NCBI GenBank assembly: GCA_977006965.1
Contig: OZ345366.1
Span: forward strand, 186,001 to 250,000
Reading direction: 5' to 3'
Length of the DNA: 64,000 nucleotides
Origin: Phymatolithon calcareum
Taxonomy: Eukaryota > Rhodophyta > Florideophyceae > Hapalidiales
A program made the position numbers and the translations under genes. The notes under the pieces were generated by a model. That model was not told the origin of the DNA. It saw nothing but the letters and a program-made list of their open reading frames with translations, and ran no database searches. Below, in pieces: positions 30,980 through 40,715 of this stretch. The first letter of the stretch is position 1, and each line of letters begins with the position of its first letter.

Positions 30980-32880
30980 GGAGAATCGGAGTTCATGGTA
31001 CGTCAGATAATGTTCGAGATCCGGGACCCACGAAAGGTTCATTTTTCTTCTGGTTTTATCATGAATGAAATACCCCAGACCGCTGAAGACTTGGCTTTCG
31101 CGGAGAAAGATCTTGATGAGGGATGTAGATCTGGGATCTACCAGGAAGTAAACGAAGAGTATGCGATGGCAGCAGTAAGGAAAGTCTTTATGGTCAGCAG
31201 TGCATTCGTGCATTGGGCGGATGCAGACGAAAGTCGAAAGGGGCGGTACGTCGTGAACTTTTCGAAGCAATCAAAGCACTGAGAAAAGGGCAGCGTGCGT
31301 ATGGAGACACTTCGCGCATACGCACTTGACGTCCAGAAAGGGGACACGATGATGAGCTTTGATAGTAAAGCCGGATATCGCCATCTGCGCCTACATCCAG
31401 ATATGCAGGACATGTCCTGTTCCGGTACACTGGAAAATACTACAAATTCGTAGCCCTTTCCTTCGGCTCGGGTCGGTCACCTATGTGGTTCACGCGTATG
31501 ATGGCACCCTTGGTACAAGCCTTGAGGTCAAAGTATGGGTACAGAGTGTTGCCGTATATCAACGATTTTCTCATTGCCCCGAGCTTGGCCGGCACTATCG
31601 CAAAGGCAAAGGATTGTGCAACCGCACGGGATGTCATCGGCTCACTTCTTGCCGCACTCGGGCCTGAGCGTCACCCTTTGAAGGGAGACTGGGAAGGAAG
31701 CACGCCTATCGAGCATTTGGGCATCTTGATAGATACTCAGCTTGAGAAATTCTTTATCGTTCCGCGAAAGATATTGAAAGTGAAAAAAATGGCACGCCAG
31801 GTACTGAACGAGTCTGCCCAGTGCCGTCGCTGGGTTTCAACTGAGAGGACGCCGTCATTCGTGGGAAAATGCGTTTCGGTCACCTTGGCAATGCAGAATG
31901 CAAGGTTCTATACACGTGCGCTGTACTGAGATATGGAAAAGTATAATCGACTGCAGGGCGCCCGGACACAAAGAGCATGGGAATAAGCTAGGAGAGAATA
32001 TACCCGTCTCTCGAGCGGCGCGCGATGGACTCAGATGACGACTCAGCCATCAATCGCTGCGGGATCTCAAAACTTGGCGCTAGTTAACAAGTACGGAGAT
32101 GGAGGGAAGGCCACTGTGCCCTACGGTTCCACAAGAAATGATGCACTCTGATGTCGCAGACGCTGGTTTCGGAGGGACGTCGGGACGAGTGGGAAGTCCT
32201 GGCAACAGGGGTATGTGGGAAGCCCAAGGGTTTGGGGCGAGCATGAACGGGCTGAAAGCATATCATATCGGGAGCTGAAGGCCATTACTACTTACACGTT
32301 CAGAAGTGAGCGGCCCAGGATCTTTCGCGCAGAGAGAGAAACAAATGGTCGAGCAACACTTGGAGCTTGAGTGTGATAAAATGGCGATAGTATTTGTGAC
32401 AAATGCGATGGTCAGTTCAAGTCATCCGACGATGCGAGAGCTCCGTCTTCTCAAGCTGGAACTTGATCGCCTAGGGGTTCATAATTCATCAAAATGAATC
32501 CCTTCAGCGTTGAACAAGTACGCAGACGCCCGACGGTTCCCGCACGGAGATCTTTGAGTGAGGCGCTCATTGAGGCGCTCAGTGATGGCTGGAATGCGGG
32601 CTACCATCGACAGTTTCCCGTATCGGCGATTGGGCGAACAGCCCTTTTTCTTCTGCCGGCGGACGATGGCCGAGCTGTCTATGCCTTGGTCAACGAAAGT
32701 AATTCGGCTCCTGTGCCCACTGGTAGAACTGATCCCACCGGTTCTCGCGAAGTTGAACAGCACAAATGCACCAGCAGTATTCTTGATCCCGGACTGGCCG
32801 CGTCAAGCGTGGCATCGGACGGCCCTACAGCTTGCGACTCACGCGTTTCGACTCGAAGACCTCCGGAGGAAGTTTAGGAA
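30980..32880 (+). pseudogene. DIRS-type reverse transcriptase-RNase H remnant
   Basis: RT: GRYVVNFSKQSKH, then SFDSKAGYRHLRLHPDMQD (LK.GYh.i.lhp box), FVALSFGSGRSPMWFTRMM (F.FG...AP..F box), and YINDFLIAPSL at 31554, where the usual YIDD/YLDD has an Asn in place of the first Asp. Then HLGILIDT. The RNase H/tether region has MRELRLLKLELDRLGV and LIPPVLAKLNSTNAPAVFLI then PDWPRQAWH, a segment typical of DIRS and Ty3-like pol proteins. Many stops and shifts (for example 31280, 31450, 31929, 32497) break it. Confidence 0.7.
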
Positions 32881-33029
32881 GCCGCGAGTGTCCTCAACCC
32901 CGCGTGGCGCCTGCTGCTGTTATAAGTGAATATGGAACTAGATCCCGAACGAGGGCAAGGCGTCAAGGATCTGGTGCCCCTTCCTCGACACCGGCTGGCG
33001 AAAGGTATAGAAATATGACGGGAGATGCA

Positions 33030-33870
33030 CTAAAGACGCGTATGGGTACCGAGGGAGCTGGAATGCAGCGCGCATCAAAGCTCCTGGTTGACTTCGGAAT
33101 CAAAAATCGCATTGCATTCACAAAGTCGTCGAAGTGAAGTTAACGATACGAGCCCTTTACCAGTAACGGAAGCATCGCTACTTGGGTTCGTCGGGTGGCT
33201 GGTAGAACAGGGCGAGCTAAAGAGGCGTTCAGTCTCGAGCTCATCACTCCCGGAATATATCTCGGTAGTCCGCACGACTCATCAAACAGTCTCGGGGTAT
33301 CCGTCTCCACCATGTCCGATTTTGGTTCATGTTGAACCGGCTTACTGAACTTGGGAAGAGAAAATTTTCCGGCGAGAAGCAGAAGGATTGGGCTGTGAGC
33401 GGATATTGTGCGCCAAATCTATGACTTCGGCATGCAATCGGAATCGGCGAGTATCATTCGTGACTGCGCAATGGTGGTACTTGCTTGGCTCTTCTGTTGC
33501 CAGTTTACTCGCGGCAAACGTGGAATGCGTGAACGGAAGATTGCAAGTGTTACTAAGTTTCGTGAAAGGTCAAGGCGCGAGTACAGAACAACCCGTTGCA
33601 TATCATGAGCTATCAAATCCTGGGCAATTGTCGTTGATCCTGAAGTGGCGGCAATTGATCCCACTTGGCCAACACACACGGTTCTTCGTCGTTCCAGTAG
33701 AGTCAGTTTCTTGAAAAGCCGGCATGCTATTCTCGACAAAACACAGCTGCTTGAAGCACATCGATCACACGGCACCAGATGGTTTTACCAGGAGAATGTT
33801 AAGGGGAGAGAAACGCAGACCCGGTGTCATACCGCTTTTCCAAGATTATCATATATCAAGCCCGTGTGAA
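33030..33870 (+). pseudogene. Possible tyrosine recombinase remnant
   Basis: After the RNase H part, frames give LLGFVGWLVEQGELKRRSVS then LPEYISVVRTTHQTVSGYPS, like the SAM-like N-terminal part of tyrosine recombinases, and later CQFTRGKRGMRERKI and RHAILDKTQLLEAHRSHGTR. The R...H..R...Y catalytic set cannot be placed with certainty. Position in the element is the main support. Confidence 0.4.
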
Positions 33871-34431
33871 AGAGAAACGGGAGGGCGAAGATCGCATCAT
33901 AAAAACACAGAGAAATAAAAGAAAATCATGGGAACCTTAGGATTTCCTAATGTAGCGGCAGCTCTTGTTGCTCGACTCCTTTCTTGGGAAGAAATAACTA
34001 GAATTAAGGTTGGCGGCAAAGATTTGTGGACAATTTTTGATACAGCTTTATCCTCATAATTCGCTATACACAACGCGCGTCTCGTTTTTATTACACTGTT
34101 TGTTACTAAGTGGTATGAAACCGGGTTTGCGTTTCTCCCCCCCATAGCATTCCCCTGGATGTACATACGGAGCGCACTCTATCAGAATTGGGGCACACAC
34201 GGAACAAGTTTTACTTGGTATCCCCTTGGAAGCGCGAATGGCGCGCTTTGGATGAAGTCCCCACAGTAAGCCGATGACGAAGCTCTAATTTGACCGGTCA
34301 ATACGCCATAGCGAGGCCTCAACTTGGTTTTTCCGGGCTTTTCCCGTTTCTATCGTCTAATTTCCTTTGACGCCGTTGTGTCGAAACACAGGCGTTTGCG
34401 CAGTCTTCGCGACTTTCGGATTTTTCGTTAT

Positions 34432-34650
34432 TTGAAGAGCTCGCTTTTCATGAGTGAAAATCTTGTGAAACGTATAGTGAAGAAGCAGACGGTGGATACA
34501 GCAGGGCTGTTCGCGTACGCCGACCTTCCTGAAGCACCGACACTGTTGGCGCTTACCGACACTACCAGCAACGGCATTCATGGTGTGCGACCGACACCGC
34601 GCTCAGCGAATTTCTCCCCGTTGCAAGTTCTTTCACTCGGTACTTGTCCG
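34432..34650 (+). repeat. Direct repeat, right copy of DIRS-like element
   Basis: Matches 29853-30075 in the same orientation (KKQTVDTAGLFAYADLP in translation). Confidence 0.85.
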
Positions 34651-35348
34651 CGCTAGTCCTGCCGTGTCTTGCCTTGGAGGTATGCCTTTCTTTTCTCCCC
34701 GCTCACCCACGACCTTCTCAACGAACACATCTGAACTGCATGCCTTTCTCTTTGTCTTTTGTCCTACTTGGTGACAAGCCATAATCAAGTTCTTCCGCGG
34801 AAGTCTCTCGGAAAACCTAAGATGAAAGCTTGTACAAAAAGCATCAAATTTGTCTGCTTGAAGTTTTCTGATAATGGTCCGATCATGTTGGCGTTTTCCG
34901 TAGCACGCAAGCCCATGTAATTTGCAAGCACGATTCAGAAACGACACACCAAGCTCCCGTAGGGCTTGACGCGCTGGTAAAATTTGGCATGCGATTAGTC
35001 TTTCCGTAGTGTTATTGCTAGAAAGGACTCCTTGGTGACCGCTTTGAAAAATTAAAGAAAACAAATTTTTATATATTTATATCTATATCTGGAAAGTGAA
35101 CAGAAAATGAGCTCAGCGCTGGTTTGACAAATTGTTGTAGATTCGGACGTCGGAGATATTGTTAATCCACTCAGATGATCAGAGGTAATTTTATTGCTCG
35201 GCCAACGAATACGTGGTGTTCTTTAATACATAGCTCTGATTCAATTTATTTAGAATGTACACTGTATCCCAACTCGTAAAACGTCGGCACGTTTCTAGGC
35301 ATATTCTACTAACATTGAACCTTTTCAGCTTCCACAGTCAGGACTACG
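34651..35348. other. Stretch without recognised gene
   Basis: A minus-strand frame of 143 codons (35064-34633) contains LRELGVSFLNRACKLHGLAC but is not recognised and partly overlaps the direct repeat. The remainder is AT-rich and empty. Confidence 0.35.
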
Positions 35349-36240
35349 TTGAAGAGCGTCAATGCCTCTATTCACGTCAAATTCTTCTGCTGCGGTTCAT
35401 TTAGGCTTCTTCAGGAGTTTTTGAGTGTTCCTGCTGCCCATGCTCCTTGTCTGCCCATTTCTTCAATAAAATTCGGGGGCTGTCTCGGAAAATGGGCAAC
35501 GTACTTTCGAGCGACCACGTCATTCGATAGATCCGTGCACATTCGGAGCATTTCAGAAGCATTTTGCGAATTTCTGCTTCATTCCTTGCCATTCGTTTGA
35601 CGGCGTCGGTAATAACTCGCTTTAGAATCCTTTAGTTTAGTGACAGTGACTCTTTCGGCCAGGGTATCCATGAGGATTTTGAACAGTGCGTGGCTAACGA
35701 TGGGTTCTTGGGAGACTTTTCAATCGCTATTCCCTTGAGTTCATTCTGTGATCTTAAGAACAGTGAATGTAGTTTTCTGCAGCGAGAAGGTGTCAGGCCA
35801 TGCGACATTTGCTGAAACGCTGTGTTCAATTTTTCGCACAAGATCCTCTCTCGGGAATCGGTCGTATGTTCGCTTTAAGTCTAGCACGGCTTTTATGCTT
35901 CTTCTTTGTCTAATGGCTGCTATGTAGCGGGGCACCATCCTTTCAAAATCTCTGTGCGCTTGTCAGTCGCTGGCACGGTTAGCACTCTTCGCCTTCTTGA
36001 AGGCCCCGTCCGGAGCTTACAAATTTTTCCCAGTTCATTTGTCCAGAACCTTTTAAAACGCCTTGGGGTCCTTGACCTCCTTTGCGCCCAGGGCTCGTTA
36101 ATGATATCACAAGCGCTTCTGCAGGCCTTCTGACAATCTTCCATTGTATCCGCTTTATAGACATCGTGAATGGTTGCCGGGAGTCTTGACCTGTATTCAA
36201 ACACTGCTTTTTCTTCGAGCTAATTGTTCTTCGTAGAGCT
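35349..36240 (-). mobile_element. LINE fragment with internal deletion
   Basis: 36240-35940 repeats the linker seen at 29580-29810 (the GTATCCGCTTTATA and GCCGGGAGTCTTGA landmarks are shared). It joins directly to RQRRSIKAVLDLKRTYDRFP, an RT palm box, so the RT start is deleted. The LINE frame end follows to 35349 (AEIRKMLLKCSECARIY). Confidence 0.75.
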
Positions 36241-36275
36241 CAATTGTAGATCCTGGGCAGTTGCTGTGTCTCGCG

Positions 36276-36620
36276 TTACTTCCTTCTGAATGCATTTAGA
36301 AATATCTCCCTAAGCAATGTTATCACACGGTTACGTTCTGAGATGGTGAAGATATGACATAAGCGAAGGTCAATACGACACGAACGAGGGTCATGCCAGA
36401 CATAAGAGTAGAGCCGCCCTAGCGAGGGCAGCACCTGAGGAAGCCTTGTCCGTATATTCGTATGACTGCCGGGCCTTAAAAATTGCAATAAAAAACGAAC
36501 GAGGGTCAAATACCAAGCAGTTATTAGCGGTCGGTGAGATATCTTTCCCTTGGGATATGGATATATTAGATCCACCCCAAGGAACATAGATATAGCTGTA
36601 AGTAGCAATGGAGAACTCAA
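36276..36620 (-). other. Open frame of unknown nature between LINE fragments
   Basis: A 114-codon minus-strand frame with no recognised motif. It may be the endonuclease part of the LINE at 35349-36240, but the endonuclease signature residues are not seen. Confidence 0.25.
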
Positions 36621-36721
36621 GGTAATAGATGTTGGGTTGATTTAGTTCTTGTGAAGAGTTAAGCTTAAAGGATCGTTGGAGAAACTTAAGGTCAGGGATT
36701 CAGATTGGCAATTATTAGTTA

Positions 36722-37500
36722 TGAATGAATGATTGAATACTTTATTCTCCTAAGGGGCTTGCAAGACATGGTTCTATTATTACTTCTACTTAGATTACGG
36801 CAGGGCGCTTATCCTTTTAGCAAATTGAACACACGTTTCTTCTCTGCCTGCCCCTCGTCATCAGACGATTCCACCGGAAGAAACTGCTGTGGTTCCACGT
36901 TACACGAGTCCACGTGGACGACAAGAATGTTGGACTTTTTTCTTTACAGCTCCCCATCTGCTCTTCTTCAGTAATGCACTGTAATTAGTTTGGACCCCTT
37001 GTGCAATGCAGAAAACCCACTCCTGAAACACCAATATTAGTTTTACTAAAGCTCAGGGTATACTTGCACTTGAAAAGAGAATTACATTAATATTTTTAAG
37101 TGTATCTGCAAATTACGTTACGCGATTCTACTACACTTTGCGGATTTGGATGTTAACATTAGTGGTTTGAATTTGTTCAATGATACTACTCTGAAGTCCA
37201 AAGAGCTCGAAGGACTAGTGGTGTCCAAGGGACTAGAAGGATTACCTTTTTCATCACTTCTTCGCTATCTGCAGATCCCTTGATATCAGATGCAATAAGA
37301 CCGGCACGCTTCGAATCTCTTTTGGAATATTCAGAATTCTCCTTTCCATTTCGAAACAGATCTTTTTGCCGGTTCATTCCCTCTTTTCATTGCATGTTTC
37401 GGTAGCTGTTGAGACAGCAGAGGTCTCTGTGACCACCTCTCATTGCCCCCGAGGTGTATGAATGTCCTTGTTCCGCATTCCCAAGTGCGCCCGACATTCC
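36722..37500 (-). mobile_element. LINE 3' end with ATTC-type tail
   Basis: In minus orientation the sequence ends TTAGGAGAATAAAG followed by TATTCAATCATTCATTCAT at 36722-36745, like the LINE end at 28880 plus a short ATTC tail. Upstream coding frames are degraded (SSDDEGQAEKKRVFNLLKG). Confidence 0.5.
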
Positions 37501-37639
37501 GGCTCTTCCTCTTCATTCATCCAGCCATTTCCAAAACGCAAACACAGTATATCAATCTTCGACCGTTGTTTGCTGTGTGCCTCTATAGAGCACCATGTTT
37601 CTTTTTATAGTACCTACTGCCTCCAATCCGGTTATAAGC

Positions 37640-37812
37640 ATGTAATCAACTGGTTTAGTGTCGGTTTGGGTCTCAGATATCGCAATATCTAGTCTCTCGG
37701 ATTTGATATCCGTTCCGAGTGGGCCAAAGGCCCCGAGGGCCGGATATCAAACCCTTGGGACAAGATATTGCGATATCTGAGCCCCGCACTGCCACTAACT
37801 AGGTGATAACGA
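37640..37812. repeat. Large imperfect hairpin, ~70-bp arms
   Basis: The arm with TCAGATATCGCAATATCT...GATATCCG is repeated in reverse complement as CGGATATC...AGATATTGCGATATCTGA. Pairing continues outward through TAATCAACTGGTTTAGTG against CACTAACTAGGTGATAAC with some mismatches. The central loop is about 20 bp, rich in GGCC. It resembles a short foldback MITE. No coding frame. Confidence 0.85.
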
Positions 37813-38406
37813 ATACACATATTGATTGATGAATATCGACAAACCGTTATCATCTGATGATGTTGCACTCTGTATAGCACAGCTTGGCTTCCTGCATAGA
37901 GAATTCTTTCCACTCAGAGATTTATGAGAACCTCCGTACCTGGAGCAAACATGAAGATCTGGAAGATAATAAGATTCTCTAGCATTTTCACTTTCAGAGT
38001 TATGGGCCTCGATGCATAAAACTAGGTTCCTCCCTCTGCAATTCTTCGACATTGAAAGAGAAGCATTGAGACAAGGGATGTGGATTTAATCTGCTAATGT
38101 CAAAACGGGCAAATGAACTTTAATTTCTAGTCTTTGTGTATATATCTCTAGCGATTTTCCTTACATGGCTCGAACGTCAGCAGAGACCCTTGCGGAGCTC
38201 CTTGCTCGATAATACATCTAATGTTCGTTTTGTTTCCTGTGGATGCGAAGTAGAGTCCATGAATATATGAATAAGACGCAAGTCCTTACAAGTCAAAAGT
38301 TTGGCCCGATAGTACCAGATCTGTATGGAAATATTTGAAACAAATATTTTAATCAAGAAAAAGACAAATATGAAAAAAAAGATGTGCCATACGCTTTTCT
38401 CATGTA
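37813..38406. other. AT-rich flank of the pogo element
   Basis: No coding frame or RNA gene recognised. It ends at the TA target dinucleotide 38405-38406. Confidence 0.5.
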
Positions 38407-40695
38407 CAGCGGGTGTGGCTAATTATGGGATATGCGGCTAATCGTGGGAAATGGTATTTGTATCATAAAAGTAATATGGATTCTTAATTTGAGAGTTTTC
38501 GTACTTCAAAAACCTTTCATTTTCGACATTCTATTGAGAATTGTTTCAAAACGTTTGACGCATCATTGCTGAAAATGCATCCAGCGCTTTTTACGTGACT
38601 TGTTCTACAGTTACGCATATTTTCGTTCATAAATTCGAAAATGGGCGGAAGCTGCGATCATCTTCATCACGAAACCTCCTCCACTCTAATGCACTCCAAT
38701 ATTGCAATCTCCGCATAACCATGGCTCAGAAAATCCGCCGCGAGAAGGCCTACGAAGATGCGATGCGACTAGTTGTCGATGATGGCTACACCCTGGAATC
38801 CGCCGCGGGAAAGGTCCGCCGCGGCGTGAACACTTCCACCCTCTCCCGCCGGCTTAAACAAGCGCGGGAAGGGATTGAAAAGCCGAGTATAGGACGGAAC
38901 CGAGCACTCTCCGCAGAACAGGAGCAGCAGATTGCTCAGCTGTGCTTGCGACACGCGGCGCGCGGAGCGCCGATTTGCAAAGAGGGGATTGCGCTCCTCG
39001 TTGAAGACACTTTTGGTCCCTCTCTGGCTCACCGCTTTAAGAACGGTAAGCCAGGGAGGGACTGGATCAGAGCATTCTGGAAGCGAAACAACCTGAGCTT
39101 CAACAAGCCCAGCAGGCAGGCGGCGGAACGATTTGCGAGCGTTAATGCAGAGGTCCTTACTACCCACATGGAGTCTCTTGGTAGTATTATTGTCAACTTT
39201 AACATAGATGCGCAGCGCCTTTTTAATTTGGACGAGACAGGCATGACGCCTGGACGGGACTGCCATGGAGCCAGTAAGAAGAAAGGTCTAATGGCGCGGG
39301 GCGCGCGTTGCGACCGACGAGCAGCTCGGTTTGAAGAAAACCTATCTCGGGTGACCCTACTCGCGTGCGCCAGTGCCAGTGGTGATGCCGTGCTACCCTT
39401 CTGGATTTTTCAGGGCACAACAGTACCCTATCGTACCTTTGAAAATCCAGAAGGGGACCGCGTTTTAGAATCTGCAGGGTCCATGCTCCCCGCAGACTCG
39501 CTTATAGCCACCCGAGAAGACCGCGGGGGAATTAATACTCCTCTATTTATACAGTGGTGTGAGAGATTTGTCGAGCGTGTGCAATATCTCACCTCCGAGG
39601 GCAGGAAGGTGCTGCTTCTCTACGATGGGTATAGGTCCCATATGAGTTTTAAAGCCCTGGACATACTGTCCAAGGGCAACGTTGAGGCCTATGGACTGCC
39701 GTCTCACACATCAGGCGTAACACAGCCTCTCGATGTCTCTGTCTTCGCCCCCTTTAAGCACCACATCAGTGAGGAGCTATACAATACTTTAACATCTCTT
39801 ATCCGAAAAAGAGATGAAGCTGCAGCGATATCTCTTTTTGATTTGTGTCGTGTCTTTAAAAAGGCGTACGATCTCGCATTCTCTAGGTCTAACATATGCA
39901 AAGGGTTTGAGAAAACTGGCGCTTGGCCCTACTGCCCAGAAAAACTTCTTTCGCGTCCTCGACCTAGAGATTTTAATGATCTGACTACTATTGTGAGCGC
40001 GGAAGAGCTATCAGACATGCTTGAGAAGAAAAAACAGCAAAGAAACAGCGGGACATCATCAGCTTCTGTGAACATGAGGCGCGGTTTTGTCGATACAAGC
40101 CATCGACTGCTCCTCACCTCACAGGACGCGATGTCTGCTGTTAAAAAAAATAAGAGCAAGACAGAAAAGCGAGGGCCGCCAAAGAAGTGCGGTATGCTGC
40201 AAAAGGGCTCCAACTACAAAAAAAGATCGAGAAGACGCGCAAGCTTCGGCTATCCGGTATTAGGGAGGCCATGAATCGTCGGGCTGCTCTCTTCGGGCTA
40301 GATTTGTCCCGCATGAACCCGCCGCGAAGCATGAAGGAAAGAGTGGCGTTGGCAAAGGCGAGAGAGGCGCAGAAAAAACTGGATGCGCGCACAGCGAATC
40401 GCTCGATGTACGGTTGTTAGGATGCACCAGTCGTTTGTGCTGTGCACTTTCGTGGATATGTCAAAAAATGTAGTAGAAATTTCATCCCACTATTACCCAC
40501 ATTGCGGCCTAAAATAGCAATTTCGTTTTTGTTACATAAAAAGTACAAAATAATAACACAGCAAACCTTTTAGATGTCAGAACGTGCGCAATGCTCGAAC
40601 AGCTATGCCTATCAAATATGTTTTGCATTTGACGGGAAATGGATATTTTTTCTTTTAAATTACTGAAAAAATCCCATAATTAGCCACACCCGCTG
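38407..40695 (+). mobile_element. pogo/Tigger-type DNA transposon, near intact
   Basis: 2289 bp with 25-bp perfect terminal inverted repeats. The left, 38407-38431, begins CAGCGGGTGTGGCTAATTAT. The right is 40671-40695. Each end is flanked by TA (38405-38406 and 40696-40697), the Tc1/mariner/pogo target duplication. The internal sequence contains one transposase gene. Perfect termini and an open transposase mean a recent insertion. Confidence 0.95.
38721..40274 (+). CDS. pogo-like transposase (HTH plus DDE_1/DDD)
   Basis: The start at ATG 38721 (ACCATGG context) gives 517 residues; the frame is open upstream to 38595. N-terminal psq-type helix-turn-helix (AYEDAMRLVVDDGYTLESAA, then TSTLSRRL), a CENP-B-like second HTH (RALSAEQEQQI...GRDWIRAFWKRN), then the catalytic domain: Asp171 in FNLDETGM, Asp302 in LLYDGYRSHM, and Asp338 in SGVTQPLDVSVF. 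This is the DDD signature of the pogo/Tigger/jerky group. The end reads GSNYKKRSRRRAS... to a stop at 40274. In the next frame, beginning at the A-run near 40215, KTRKLRLSGIREAMNRRAAL continues to 40420. A one-base slip in that A-run probably truncated a longer basic tail. Confidence 0.93.
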   Translation: MAQKIRREKAYEDAMRLVVDDGYTLESAAGKVRRGVNTSTLSRRLKQAREGIEKPSIGRNRALSAEQEQQIAQLCLRHAARGAPICKEGIALLVEDTFGPSLAHRFKNGKPGRDWIRAFWKRNNLSFNKPSRQAAERFASVNAEVLTTHMESLGSIIVNFNIDAQRLFNLDETGMTPGRDCHGASKKKGLMARGARCDRRAARFEENLSRVTLLACASASGDAVLPFWIFQGTTVPYRTFENPEGDRVLESAGSMLPADSLIATREDRGGINTPLFIQWCERFVERVQYLTSEGRKVLLLYDGYRSHMSFKALDILSKGNVEAYGLPSHTSGVTQPLDVSVFAPFKHHISEELYNTLTSLIRKRDEAAAISLFDLCRVFKKAYDLAFSRSNICKGFEKTGAWPYCPEKLLSRPRPRDFNDLTTIVSAEELSDMLEKKKQQRNSGTSSASVNMRRGFVDTSHRLLLTSQDAMSAVKKNKSKTEKRGPPKKCGMLQKGSNYKKRSRRRASFGYPVLGRP

Positions 40696-40715
40696 TAGTA
40701 ATAATATTCTCTTGT

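Larger units (their letters stand above)
29853..34655 (+). mobile_element. Decayed DIRS-like (tyrosine recombinase) retroelement
   Basis: Between two direct ~220-bp repeats (29853-30075 and 34432-34650) lie, in order on the plus strand: a gag-like frame, an RT plus RNase H region of the DIRS/Ty3 type, and a region with a possible tyrosine recombinase. No integrase, protease or LTR-like ends were seen. Direct flanking repeats plus a downstream recombinase-like region suggest the PAT/Ngaro style of DIRS elements with split direct repeats. All frames are broken. Confidence 0.6.

Noticed and set aside
36276-37377. Minus-strand frames as host genes
   Set aside because: They lie between LINE fragments of the same orientation and have no family signature, so they are more likely LINE or spacer sequence.
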